Assembly: GCF_001428105.1 (NCBI RefSeq)
Contig: NZ_LMSJ01000008.1
Coordinates: forward strand, 96,460 to 160,459
Direction: 5' to 3'
DNA from: Paenibacillus sp. Soil766
GTDB lineage: Bacteria; Bacillota; Bacilli; Paenibacillales; NBRC-103111
DNA: 64,000 bases
The translations under genes and the position numbers were made by a program. This document shows positions 42,618-52,623 of the stretch, in pieces. The notes beneath the pieces were generated by a model. The model was given only the letters and a program-made list of their open reading frames with translations. It searched no databases and had not been told where the DNA came from. The first letter of the stretch is position 1, and each line of letters starts with the position of its first letter.

Positions 42618-42682
42618 ATTCCCGGCCGGGGTAGAGCGCGTTAAGGAACGGAAATCATGATGTGAAGCAGGGGGAGATTATT

Positions 42683-44242
42683 GTGCCTATCTATAAAATG
42701 AAACCAGTCGCACTCACCGTATTAGCAGCTAGTATGGCCGCAAGCGTACTTAGCGGATGTTCCACAGATAAGAAAACAACTTCCGAATCGAGTCAACCGA
42801 GTAGTACTGCTGCTGCAAAGCCGATTGAAATTACGTGGGGCATTCAATTCCAAGCGCCGGCTGTCGTGGCCGATACGCCAGTACAGAAGTGGCTTGAACA
42901 GAAATTCAATATCAAAATCAAACCGGTCAAAGTGACCGATGCCAGTATCGCTTCCGGTGACGTACCGGATGTGTTCATGCTGGGTGATCCATCGAATGTA
43001 TCTGCCTACCAAGCACAAGGGGTTCTGATGGACTTGGATCCGGGCATGGTGAAAGATAAAATGCCTGAATACTATAAAGATGTTGAGCAGTCGAAGGCGC
43101 TGTTCCAGACGGTAACATTTAGCGAGAAGCTCTGGGCAGTACCGATGTTTATCGATTTGAAACCTTATGACCTTACCATGTTGTGGCGCAAAGACTGGCT
43201 CGACAAGGTCGGTATCACGAAGCTTCCAGAGACTCTGGATGAATTCGAGCAGGCGGCTTATGCGTTCGCCAAGAAGGATCCTGACGGCAACGGCAAGAAC
43301 GACACCTACGGCTTGACCGGTACGGCAACGTCGACATGGTCGACGGGCTTCTACTCGATATTTGGCGCATTTGGCGTACAACCAACCATGTGGCACGAAA
43401 AGCAAGGTCAGATTACGAACGGTTCCATTATGCCAGAAGCCAAGGCTGCTCTTGAGAAACTGCGCAAATGGTATGCAGACGGCGTGATCGATCCTGAATA
43501 TATAACAGATACACAAGATTCGTACCGCAAGAAGCTGTATAACAGTCGGATCGGTGTGATTGAGGAGCAAGTTGGTAAAGCAGCACTCGCTGATGGAGCG
43601 ACAAATGTAGCGATGAAAGACATCAATCCGAATGCCAAGCTCCAATTGGGTAAAAATCCGAAGGGACCTGGCGGCAGCGGCAGCTGGGATTGGGGAGTTA
43701 AAAGTAATTACATCGTGCTTGGCAACAAGGTGAAGAATGACCCGGCTAAGCTGAACAAAATTTTTGAAATACTGCGAGCAGAGAGCAGTGACGAAGAAAC
43801 GATCAATATGACGAGCTTGGGTGTTAAAGGAACGCAATGGGATTTTGCAGCGAGCGGAGCGACTTCTGGCGCAACGAAAATCTTAACGGGCTTCGAAAAG
43901 CAGGAGCAACGTGATGCAGTTGGCATCCGGTTGTTCTCCCTTGGCAATATCACGACCCGGGCCTACCGGGATAAATATTCAAACCCGCAGTTGAACGAAG
44001 CGGTTCGTACTTATTCTTCCGCACCGAATCAGACAGATGCGTTATTATTCGCTGCGCTTCCGTCCGATGGCAAATATAAAAAAGATTTGACGGCGCTGAC
44101 ACAAAAATATTTTGCACAAATCATCAGTGGAGAAGTGCCGCTTAGTGATTTCGATAAGTATGTCGCAGAATGGAAAGCTAAGGGTGGAGACGAGTTAACC
44201 AGAGAAGCCAATGAGATGTACAATAAGCAGTTTAAAAAATAA
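42683..44242 (+). CDS. Extracellular sugar-binding lipoprotein (second locus)
   Basis: About 519 residues from a GTG at 42683, chosen because AGGGGGAG lies 7 bases upstream (a GTG at 42662 lacks a site). The lipobox is SVLSGC with Cys26, followed by a Ser/Thr-rich tether. The mature protein belongs to the large LipO-like binding proteins and has a calcium-loop motif, DPDGNGKNDTYG. It supplies sugar to the two downstream permeases. Confidence 0.9.
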   Translation: MPIYKMKPVALTVLAASMAASVLSGCSTDKKTTSESSQPSSTAAAKPIEITWGIQFQAPAVVADTPVQKWLEQKFNIKIKPVKVTDASIASGDVPDVFMLGDPSNVSAYQAQGVLMDLDPGMVKDKMPEYYKDVEQSKALFQTVTFSEKLWAVPMFIDLKPYDLTMLWRKDWLDKVGITKLPETLDEFEQAAYAFAKKDPDGNGKNDTYGLTGTATSTWSTGFYSIFGAFGVQPTMWHEKQGQITNGSIMPEAKAALEKLRKWYADGVIDPEYITDTQDSYRKKLYNSRIGVIEEQVGKAALADGATNVAMKDINPNAKLQLGKNPKGPGGSGSWDWGVKSNYIVLGNKVKNDPAKLNKIFEILRAESSDEETINMTSLGVKGTQWDFAASGATSGATKILTGFEKQEQRDAVGIRLFSLGNITTRAYRDKYSNPQLNEAVRTYSSAPNQTDALLFAALPSDGKYKKDLTALTQKYFAQIISGEVPLSDFDKYVAEWKAKGGDELTREANEMYNKQFKK

Positions 44243-44335
44243 TCAGCTTAAGAAGCGAATCCGTATCCTCGGCTGTAAGTCATACGCTGCTGCCGAGGGA
44301 GGAGCCGCAACTGGCCCTGAGGAAGTGCACATGAC

Positions 44336-45235
44336 ATGAAGACGATTATGAAAAATAGGGAGCTGTTTGCGCTCTATTTGTTTGCCTTTGCCTTTTTTCT
44401 CGTATTCAAATATGGCCCGATCTACGGAGTGCTGATCGCTTTCAAAGATTTTCGCGTTGTCGATGGCATATGGGGCAGCCCATGGGTGGGCTTTAAGCAT
44501 TTTGAGGCGCTCTTTCATTCATCCGATTTCTACCGATTGCTGAGTAATACGCTGCTGCTGAATCTTTATTTGCTGCTGTTCGCCTTTCCCGCACCGATCG
44601 TGCTGGCGCTTCTGCTGAATGAAATTAGATCCCGCTTTTTTCAGCGCTTTGTGCAGATGACCATGTATCTGCCGCATTTCGTTTCGTGGGTCATTATGTC
44701 CGGTCTTGTTATCTATTTCCTGTCGCCGACCACGGGCATTGTGGCTGAGATCGTCAGCTGGTTTGGTGGGAAACCGGTATTTTATATGGGGCATAAGGAA
44801 TATTTTCGCTCCATTGTGGTGGGTTCGGCCATTTTGAAGGATATCGGTTGGGGCTCGATTATTTATTTTGCTGCCCTGTCGGGCATTAATCCGGAACTGC
44901 ATGAATCAGCAACCATGGATGGCGCGAATCGCTGGCAGCGTTTGTTTCATATTAATATTCCGTCGATTATGCCAACCATTGCGATTATGTTCATTCTGAG
45001 CCTAGGCGGCTTCTTGAGCGCAAACTTTGAACAAATTATCAACTTGCTCAATCCTGTCACCTTCGATACGGGAGATGTCATTGACACTTACGTCTATCGC
45101 GTTGGACTACAGCAATTTCAATACAGTTATACGGCTGCGATTGGCTTGTTCAAGTCTTTAGTAGGGTTGCTGCTGATTCTCGGGGCTAACTTCACGGTGC
45201 GCAGACTAAGCAAGGGAGAGAGTGGCTTATGGTAG
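44336..45235 (+). CDS. Sugar ABC transporter permease, LplB type (second locus)
   Basis: A 299-residue permease, ATG behind GAGGAAGTG. Six membrane helices are visible and the EAA loop reads ESATMDGANRWQRLFHINIP (about 190-209). It is about 94 bases downstream of the binding protein gene and is CUT1-type. No ATPase gene is nearby. Confidence 0.92.
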   Translation: MKTIMKNRELFALYLFAFAFFLVFKYGPIYGVLIAFKDFRVVDGIWGSPWVGFKHFEALFHSSDFYRLLSNTLLLNLYLLLFAFPAPIVLALLLNEIRSRFFQRFVQMTMYLPHFVSWVIMSGLVIYFLSPTTGIVAEIVSWFGGKPVFYMGHKEYFRSIVVGSAILKDIGWGSIIYFAALSGINPELHESATMDGANRWQRLFHINIPSIMPTIAIMFILSLGGFLSANFEQIINLLNPVTFDTGDVIDTYVYRVGLQQFQYSYTAAIGLFKSLVGLLLILGANFTVRRLSKGESGLW

Positions 45236-45248
45236 GAGGATTCGCAAC

Positions 45249-46118
45249 ATGAGAACTGGAAACTGGCAAGATCGATTAAGCGTTAGCCTTATTTATATCG
45301 TACTTGGCGTTCTCGCCATTATTGTCGTCTACCCTTTTATTCACGTGCTGTCGGTATCGCTAAGCGGAAGGGGAGAGGCGCTCCGCAGCGGCTTTCACTG
45401 GATTCCGAGGGATCTGACCTTGACGCCATACAAGGAACTGTTGACTTACCCGTTCATCTGGAAAGGGTACGGCAATACGCTGTTCCGTATGGTCGTTGGC
45501 ACAGCCCTTACCCTGATCGTTACCATTTGCGCAGCTTATCCGCTGTCTCGCAATGAAATGCCATGGAAGCGGGTATTGGTACTGCTCCTGCTCTTTACCA
45601 TGATCTTCGATGGTGGGATCGTGCCGAATTATTTGCTAATCAAGGAGCTGCATCTGTTGAATACGCGGTGGGTCTACGTGCTTCCGCATGCGGCGAACGC
45701 ATTTCAGGTGTTGGTGATGATCTCGTTCTTCCGCTCAATTCCGGATGCGCTAATTGAAGCAGCACGGATTGACGGAGCGCGTGATCTGCGAATTCTCATT
45801 CGTATTATTTTGCCGCTGTCTGTTCCTGTTTTAGTTACGATCGGACTTTGGTCGCTTGTGTATCACATTAATGCATTTATGGACAATTTGCTGTATGTGA
45901 CCGATCAATCCAAGTTCGTGTTACAGCAGATCGTTCGGCAAATTCTGATCGAGAACAGGCTCGATCCGTTTACGACAGCTGTGAATGAAGTTCCGCCTGC
46001 GCCTGAGAGCTTGAAGATGGCAGCGGTCATTGTATCCGCTCTTCCCGTGTTGGTCATGTATCCATTCCTGCTGCGTTACTTTGAGAAAGGTACAATGATT
46101 GGTTCGGTGAAGGGATAA
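45249..46118 (+). CDS. Sugar ABC transporter permease, YtcP type (second locus)
   Basis: About 289 residues from the ATG at 45249, 8 bases after TAGGAGGA; the frame is open 27 bases further upstream but without a better start. The EAA loop is EAARIDGARDLRILIRIILP and the end FEKGTMIGSVKG matches the family. It forms a heterodimeric channel with the preceding subunit. Confidence 0.92.
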   Translation: MRTGNWQDRLSVSLIYIVLGVLAIIVVYPFIHVLSVSLSGRGEALRSGFHWIPRDLTLTPYKELLTYPFIWKGYGNTLFRMVVGTALTLIVTICAAYPLSRNEMPWKRVLVLLLLFTMIFDGGIVPNYLLIKELHLLNTRWVYVLPHAANAFQVLVMISFFRSIPDALIEAARIDGARDLRILIRIILPLSVPVLVTIGLWSLVYHINAFMDNLLYVTDQSKFVLQQIVRQILIENRLDPFTTAVNEVPPAPESLKMAAVIVSALPVLVMYPFLLRYFEKGTMIGSVKG

Positions 46119-46181
46119 CGCTGTCCTGAATACGTCTCTCCTGTGACAAGTAAAATTTTCTTTACGAAGGGATGTAGTGCT

Positions 46182-49100
46182 ATGTTTAGAAAAAAAGCAA
46201 TCATTCTCGCGATCACAGCTATGATGTCGAATTTGTTTATGTTACCTGCCGTTCATGCCGAATCCGGATTACCGGAAACGGCCTTCTATGTAGCCACCGA
46301 TGGAAGCGATTCCAATTCAGGTGGGATCGATGAACCTTTTCAAACGATAGAGAAGGCTCGAGATGCAGTTCGTCAGTTGAAGAATACTTCCGGCTTGCCG
46401 GAGGGTGGTGTGACCGTTTATTTGCGTGGCGGCACGTATAGTAGAACAGCTAGCTTCCAGATTGAGGGACAGGATTCAGGTACGGCTGCAAGTCCGATCA
46501 TCTACAAAGCCTATCCGAACGAGAAAGTAAGTCTGTCCGGCGGCCAATCACTCGAAAAGAATTGGTTTACACCAGTTACTGATCCGGCCATCCAGCAGCG
46601 GATCATTAGTGCCGATGCCCGCACTAAAGTGCTGCAGGTTGATCTGAGTAGTCACGGCATTTCGGATTACGGCGTGATGAGCCGACACGGTTACTACAAG
46701 GCGAACGATGTCAGTCAGGTTCCTCCCATGGAGCTGTACGTGGCAGGCGAGGGCATGACGCTTGCGCGCTGGCCGAATAACGGTACGGTGCAAATGGGGG
46801 ACATTATCGATGCGGGTCCGACACGTAAGGATGCTGATCTGCAGGATCGAGGCGGGACATTCAGTTACACGTACGACCGGCCGCAATATTGGACGAATGC
46901 CAACGACATTTGGTTGGACGGTATTTTCGGTTACAGCTGGGAATGGTCGTATAACCAAATCGCTTCGATTGATACCGTGAATAAACAGATCACATTGCGC
47001 TATGGTGAAATGAGCGGCTTGTTTAAGAACTGGTATCCGGATTTTCATTTCGCGCAAAATTTACTCGAGGAAATTGATATGCCTGGTGAATATTACATTG
47101 ATCGTACGCAGGGAGTCTTGTATTTCATGCCGACCGCATCGTTTGAAGCGGAGCATCCCGAGATTACCGTTACGATGCTGAAAACACCGATGATTAATGC
47201 GGTCGGGGCTTCCTATGTCACGTTCGAGGATCTGACTTTGGAGAATGGGCGCGATTCAGCTGTGGTGATTATGGGTGGCGATCATGTGCTGCTATCCCAT
47301 TGCGAAATCCGCAACTTTACAAATGGCGGCGTGCAGATTAATACGCAAAGCCGATGGTTATACAATGATTTTGCGACAGCTACGGGGGTGAATCACGGGA
47401 TAACGAACAGTCACATTCATCATATCGGCGGGACAGCGGTCACATTGAACGGAGGCAGCCGTGTCACCCTGGAGCCTGGCAACAACTATGTGGAAAATTC
47501 GCACATCCACGACTTCGCTTATTATCACAAGGCGTACAATCCGAGCGTCATTCTGACCGGTGTTGGCAACCGTGTGTCGCACAACGAAATTCACGATGCA
47601 CCGCATCCTGGCATTCTGATCTTCGGCAACGACCATCTTGTGGCGTACAATAACATTTATGATGTATGCAAAATGTTCTCCGACCTCGGAGCTATCTATA
47701 TGAACGCAGGCGAGACACCGCAACAGCGGGGGACTGTCATTCGGGGAAATTATTTCCACAACATTGGCGAAACCAAAGCTGGGGTAGAGGGCGTTTATCC
47801 AGACAATTTCACGATGGGGCTGACGATTGAAGATAATATTTTCTACAAAATGGGCAATTCCGCAATTAAAAATAACGGCGGGGCACACATTAAGACCCAG
47901 AATAATCTGTTCATTGATAGTGAAGTCCCTTATGATTATGCCGACATTTATCTAGGTGATGCACCAGATAAGCAGATCCCGAAGAACTACATGCCGAAAT
48001 GGCAGGCGTTATTTGCCCAAAACAACAATTTTGTCGGCACGCCGTATTTGGTCAAATATCCGGAGCTCGCGGACTTCTTTACGGAAAATCGGTATTATCC
48101 GACGACGAATACCTTACAGAACAATGTGATATATAACCCGACCAGGGCTCGCAGCAGCATCACTAACGCGCAAGGGGCGTACGATAAGTTTAATTTGCTG
48201 CAGTATGCGAATAACTGGGTGACGAACAGTGATCCTGGCTTTGTCAATCTAGCGGGAGGCGATCTCAATCTGAAAAGCGACGCCGCAGTGTTCCAGCAAA
48301 TACCTGGCTTCCATCCGATTCCTTTTGACGACATAGGAATTATTGGCAAAGCAGGACCGTATCTGGCGCCAGATACCATTCCCGTACAAAGTGTTCGGGC
48401 TTACGACGCAAACGTGACGATTGGAATCGGCAAAGCGTATGAGCTTCACACGGCTGTGCTGCCATGGGATGCGACAAATCCACAGCTGCTATTTACGTCC
48501 AGCGATCAGAGCGTGGTCAAAGTGGACAGCAAAGGAACGCTGAAGGGGGCGGGCATCGGTCAGGCCGTCATCACGGTCACTTCCGCAGAAAATCCGCTGC
48601 TTCAAGATGAAGTCATGATTAACGTCGAGATCGGAGACGGTATTTATGAATATACCGATTTCGAGACGGGGCGAAACAGCTGGCCGGTGGATCCGAATCG
48701 TTCCGTCGTAGATATGGAAGGCAATCATATGTATAAAGTGCTGAAAGGCGCGACGGCAGTTTCACCGAACGAATATGCCAACTACGAACTAACATTCAAG
48801 ATGAAGACACCGCCAACGATGCCGAGCCTCGGCACGATTTATTTCTTCGACAGATTAGGTTCGAGCGGCGGGGGCCGCATCGGCTACCGCAAGATTGAGG
48901 ACGGCACGTCCAAGTGGCTTCTCTATAATAAAGCCTGGGGGACCGTTAAGGAAGTGAACCTGCCATACTCAGATTTGGCGGCGGATACCGAGTACAGTAT
49001 CAAGCTGCTTGTAAAAGGGGCTGACATCAGCCTCTATGTGAATGGTGTGCTGAAGTTAAAGGCGACGGATTCAACGTATAATCCGTCTGGAACGGTCGGC

Positions 49101-50819
49101 TTCTATGCAGGTGGATTTGACTATCTGCTGTTCGATGACATTAAGCTGTCGGTGCCGACCACGAAGGTAGCAGGGCTCCTGTTGGATCGAACTAGCACAA
49201 ATCTCGGGGCAGATGAAGGGCTGAACTTGCATGTGAGTTTTGATCCTTCAGATAGCGTTAATCATGCTGTTATTTGGACATCGAGCAATCCCGCCGCAGC
49301 TGTTGTCGATGGGAATGGTTTAGTCACCGCCGTCGGACCAGGTGAGACGGACATTACCGTGACATCGGTCGAGACTCCAGAGGCGTCAGCAACTAGCCAC
49401 ATCATCGTGTCGGACGTTCTGCAGAAGACGGACTTTGAATCTGGCGGAGGCGGCTGGCCTGTGGATCCGAATCGTAGCATTATCACGGTTAACGGTGATC
49501 ATAAGTATAAGCTGTTAAAAGGGGCGTCCGCCACATCTCCACGTTCGTTCACAAACTACAATTTGACGTTCAAGATGAAGACACCAGCCACGATCCCGAG
49601 CGCAGCGACGTTATATATCTTTGATCGCTTGGTTTCCGGCAGCGGTGATCGAATTGGGTATAGGAAGACGGTGGACGGAGCGTCGCAATGGATTCTGTAT
49701 AACGGTGCCTGGGGGACTGTGAAACAGTCCAACCTGAACTATGAGGACTTGGCTCCGAATACGGAGTATACCTTTGAACTGATCGTGAATGGCGCGGATA
49801 TCTCCCTATTGGTCAATGGGGTCCTCAAGTTAAAAGCTTCTGATCCTGCGCACAATTTGACCGGAACGATTGGGTTCTATGCAGGCGGCTTCGATAATTT
49901 GCTCTTTGACGACATCGTGGTTACGCAGCTTCGTGAGCCGATAACGGCAGCATCCATCACGCCTGCCCAGCCGGATGGAGCCAATAACTGGTACGTGAAT
50001 CCGATTACGATTCAATTAGATCGTGGTGAACGATCGTCCACTCTGGCCCAAACGAACTATAGTTTGGATGGAGGGGCGACTTGGCAGCCTTATCTGCAGC
50101 CAATTGTGATCGATACGGAGGGCATCCACACGGTTTCTTATCGTTCTATTGATTACGCCGGGAACGTGGAAGTCGTACAATCGGAAACTATTCAGCTAGA
50201 TATGACGGGTCCAAGTATAACGGTTTCCACGCCGAGCGTGAATCAGGTGTTGAAGAACAGTGAAGTGCTCACGCCTCAATTTATATTAACCGATTCCTTG
50301 TCCGGTGTAGATTCGTCGAGGACCCAAGTATGGCTTGATGAGCAACAAATCGTTGAAGGAGATCAGATTCTACTATACACGCTCCCTCTAGGGATGCATG
50401 CGCTCAGCGTGACGGGGGTTGATGCAGTGGGGAACGAAGGAAGTCACACGGTCACGTTCCAAACCTATGCGGACATCGATTCGATGCAAGCGCTCATTAG
50501 TCAGTTTACGGCCATGTCATGGATTGATAATAAAGGAATTGCCAACAGTCTGGTTGTAAAGCTGCAGCATAACCAATTGGATGCATTTATTCATGAAGTG
50601 GAAGCACAGAAGGGTAAGCATATCACATCAGCTGCTGCTGAGATACTCCTGAGGGATGCGAGTAACTTGCCGATGACGGTGAACCTGACGATGAACCAAA
50701 AAGGAGAATTCCATGATTCCGTTTCATCAATTAAGAGAAGCGATAATAGCCGTTCAACAAAGGCCGACAACCCTGACATCTGGGGTTCTGACACCGGCGA
50801 GAAGAAGGGACCTGCTTGA
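46182..50819 (+). CDS. Secreted beta-helix polysaccharide-degrading enzyme with duplicated modules
   Basis: About 1545 residues from the ATG at 46182 (AAGGGATG upstream). The signal peptide is cut after VHA (A26). Residues 27-720 form a right-handed parallel beta-helix that begins FYVATDGSDSNSGGIDEPFQ, as in GH141-type and pectate-lyase-like enzymes, with His/Asn-rich repeats (THSHIHHIG-type turns). Then follow a Big2 domain, a concanavalin-like module (about 819-1005), another Big2 domain, a near-duplicate of the concanavalin module (about 1086-1250), OmpL47- and Ig-like domains and a helical C-terminal domain. There are no SLH domains. Its exact linkage is unknown. Its last 107 bases overlap the following lyase gene. 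Confidence 0.82.
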   Translation: MFRKKAIILAITAMMSNLFMLPAVHAESGLPETAFYVATDGSDSNSGGIDEPFQTIEKARDAVRQLKNTSGLPEGGVTVYLRGGTYSRTASFQIEGQDSGTAASPIIYKAYPNEKVSLSGGQSLEKNWFTPVTDPAIQQRIISADARTKVLQVDLSSHGISDYGVMSRHGYYKANDVSQVPPMELYVAGEGMTLARWPNNGTVQMGDIIDAGPTRKDADLQDRGGTFSYTYDRPQYWTNANDIWLDGIFGYSWEWSYNQIASIDTVNKQITLRYGEMSGLFKNWYPDFHFAQNLLEEIDMPGEYYIDRTQGVLYFMPTASFEAEHPEITVTMLKTPMINAVGASYVTFEDLTLENGRDSAVVIMGGDHVLLSHCEIRNFTNGGVQINTQSRWLYNDFATATGVNHGITNSHIHHIGGTAVTLNGGSRVTLEPGNNYVENSHIHDFAYYHKAYNPSVILTGVGNRVSHNEIHDAPHPGILIFGNDHLVAYNNIYDVCKMFSDLGAIYMNAGETPQQRGTVIRGNYFHNIGETKAGVEGVYPDNFTMGLTIEDNIFYKMGNSAIKNNGGAHIKTQNNLFIDSEVPYDYADIYLGDAPDKQIPKNYMPKWQALFAQNNNFVGTPYLVKYPELADFFTENRYYPTTNTLQNNVIYNPTRARSSITNAQGAYDKFNLLQYANNWVTNSDPGFVNLAGGDLNLKSDAAVFQQIPGFHPIPFDDIGIIGKAGPYLAPDTIPVQSVRAYDANVTIGIGKAYELHTAVLPWDATNPQLLFTSSDQSVVKVDSKGTLKGAGIGQAVITVTSAENPLLQDEVMINVEIGDGIYEYTDFETGRNSWPVDPNRSVVDMEGNHMYKVLKGATAVSPNEYANYELTFKMKTPPTMPSLGTIYFFDRLGSSGGGRIGYRKIEDGTSKWLLYNKAWGTVKEVNLPYSDLAADTEYSIKLLVKGADISLYVNGVLKLKATDSTYNPSGTVGFYAGGFDYLLFDDIKLSVPTTKVAGLLLDRTSTNLGADEGLNLHVSFDPSDSVNHAVIWTSSNPAAAVVDGNGLVTAVGPGETDITVTSVETPEASATSHIIVSDVLQKTDFESGGGGWPVDPNRSIITVNGDHKYKLLKGASATSPRSFTNYNLTFKMKTPATIPSAATLYIFDRLVSGSGDRIGYRKTVDGASQWILYNGAWGTVKQSNLNYEDLAPNTEYTFELIVNGADISLLVNGVLKLKASDPAHNLTGTIGFYAGGFDNLLFDDIVVTQLREPITAASITPAQPDGANNWYVNPITIQLDRGERSSTLAQTNYSLDGGATWQPYLQPIVIDTEGIHTVSYRSIDYAGNVEVVQSETIQLDMTGPSITVSTPSVNQVLKNSEVLTPQFILTDSLSGVDSSRTQVWLDEQQIVEGDQILLYTLPLGMHALSVTGVDAVGNEGSHTVTFQTYADIDSMQALISQFTAMSWIDNKGIANSLVVKLQHNQLDAFIHEVEAQKGKHITSAAAEILLRDASNLPMTVNLTMNQKGEFHDSVSSIKRSDNSRSTKADNPDIWGSDTGEKKGPA

Positions 50820-52560
50820 GGCCCCGCATCTAGCCCAATTAATGAAGGAAATACGTGAGGAAGCAGAGAGGGCCAGGCGTGAGCCTGTTCCTCTCCTGTC
50901 TTTCTCGGATTTCCAGACATTTCATTCGTTAGGAACTCGTAAGGAATTCGAAAAGCCATATTTTGAACGCAGAGGACGCTTACTTGCCCTTGCCTTGTCG
51001 ATGGCGCTTGATGATAGCGATGAGTATAAGGAGACGTTAGAAAATCTGATCTGGGAAATTTGTAATGAGTACGCCTGGGCCGTACCGGCCCATCTACCGG
51101 ATACGATAGAGAAAGTATTGATATCGCGTGTACCTCCGAACCGCTATGTGGACTTGTTCGCCGCTGAAACGGCGCATGCTTTGGCAGAAGTGCTGTATCT
51201 CGTAGGGAACCGTTTGAATGATTGGGTAACGCACAGGGTGAAGCAAGAAATCGAGCACCGTGTGTTCCAGCCTGTGTTCGAAAGTGCTCATCATTTCATC
51301 TGGACTTCAAAGACGAATAATTGGTCGGCCGTATGTGGCGGTGCCGTCGGGATGGCAGCGCTGTTGCTGATCGATGACCGGGAGCGGCTTGTTGGCATGC
51401 AGGATCGGGTTGTGAGCGCCATGGATAGCTTTCTTGCTGGATATGGAGAGGATGGCTGCTGTCCTGAAGGCCTTGCCTATTGGAGGTACGGTTTTGGGTA
51501 TTTTGTCTACTGGGCTGAGATGCTGTATGAGTTTACGAATGGATCGATAGATTTGTTACAGCAAGAAAAAATCAAGCGGATTGCCGAATTCCCGGCAGCT
51601 GTTGCACTTAGCGATTCCTCCTGCATCAATTATTCGGATTGCAGGCCCACCTTTAGGCCGGCAACTGGACTAATCAGTCGGTTATGCCGCAGACTTGGCA
51701 TCGCTCCACCGACAATGTCAAGTGTGCCCTCGTTTCATGAAGATCATTGCTATCGCTGGCCGTTCGTGTTCCGCAACTTGATGTGGACAGAGCCCGAATG
51801 GCTGCATGCGCAAGGTGCAGAGGGAACATTCTACTTTCCCAGTACGGATTGGTTGGTGGATAAACGCGAAACCTCCAAAGGTTTGCTTGCTTTCTCGGCC
51901 AAAGGAGGTCATAACAACGAGCCTCACAACCATAACGACCTCGGTCATTTTATTATCCATACTGAGGGTGATACGCTGTTGGCAGATCTCGGAATGGGCG
52001 TATACACGCGAGAATATTTCGGGAATGAACGCTATGACCACCTGCATGCCTCATCTGGGGGACATTCGGTTCCTATCATCAATGGTGAGCAGCAGGCAGC
52101 CGGTGAAGCGCACAGGGCCTTCGTCACAAGATACGAAACGGATCAAGGCGCTGTCAGGTTTGAACTGGATCTGACGCTTGCCTATAGACCGGAGGCACGA
52201 ATCCACGCATTCAAACGGTCCTTCGAGTGGAAGGTCAGCCAAGAGGAAGCGAGAGCGGAGCTAACGTTAACGGATCATTTCGTATTTGATGAGGGAACAA
52301 GTGAGTCAGAACGGAGCATATCGGAGCATTTCATCAGTTTCCACAGGCCTGTGATCAACGGTGGCGAGGTAACCTGGTTGGGAGAGAAAGGGAGCGTCGT
52401 TTTACGATTTGACCCGTTAGAACTGACGGCGCATGTGGAAACGGTAGAGATACCTAGTCGAGATCCCCAGCCATTGATGGTGTATCGATTATATCTTCAA
52501 GCCAGGCAGTTGGCTCAAGTGTATGCATGCAGGCTAATCATATCATGCTGCCTATACTGA
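50713..52560 (+). CDS. Heparinase II/III-family polysaccharide lyase-like protein
   Basis: A 615-residue protein; its ATG is preceded by AAAAGGAG, although it lies inside the 3' end of the previous gene. Residues 1-350 form an alpha/alpha toroid, and the C-terminal half holds the heparinase II/III domain with the motif HNHNDLGHFIIHTEGDTLLA (central His407/Asn408/Asp409), followed by a beta-sandwich. Such enzymes break uronic-acid-containing chains by beta-elimination. There is no signal peptide, so it most likely acts on imported oligosaccharides in the cytoplasm. It is in the second carbohydrate operon. Confidence 0.85.
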   Translation: MIPFHQLREAIIAVQQRPTTLTSGVLTPARRRDLLEAPHLAQLMKEIREEAERARREPVPLLSFSDFQTFHSLGTRKEFEKPYFERRGRLLALALSMALDDSDEYKETLENLIWEICNEYAWAVPAHLPDTIEKVLISRVPPNRYVDLFAAETAHALAEVLYLVGNRLNDWVTHRVKQEIEHRVFQPVFESAHHFIWTSKTNNWSAVCGGAVGMAALLLIDDRERLVGMQDRVVSAMDSFLAGYGEDGCCPEGLAYWRYGFGYFVYWAEMLYEFTNGSIDLLQQEKIKRIAEFPAAVALSDSSCINYSDCRPTFRPATGLISRLCRRLGIAPPTMSSVPSFHEDHCYRWPFVFRNLMWTEPEWLHAQGAEGTFYFPSTDWLVDKRETSKGLLAFSAKGGHNNEPHNHNDLGHFIIHTEGDTLLADLGMGVYTREYFGNERYDHLHASSGGHSVPIINGEQQAAGEAHRAFVTRYETDQGAVRFELDLTLAYRPEARIHAFKRSFEWKVSQEEARAELTLTDHFVFDEGTSESERSISEHFISFHRPVINGGEVTWLGEKGSVVLRFDPLELTAHVETVEIPSRDPQPLMVYRLYLQARQLAQVYACRLIISCCLY

Positions 52561-52623
52561 ACTCCTTCACTGAAAAGTGAAATTAACTATATAGATTTTG
52601 CTGAATAGAAAGGAAGAGAAAGC

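Noticed and set aside
42722..43837. A 371-codon minus-strand frame inside the second binding protein gene
   Set aside because: It lies fully within a clear lipoprotein gene, is rich in His, Arg and Cys as typical for antisense frames, and lacks a ribosome site.
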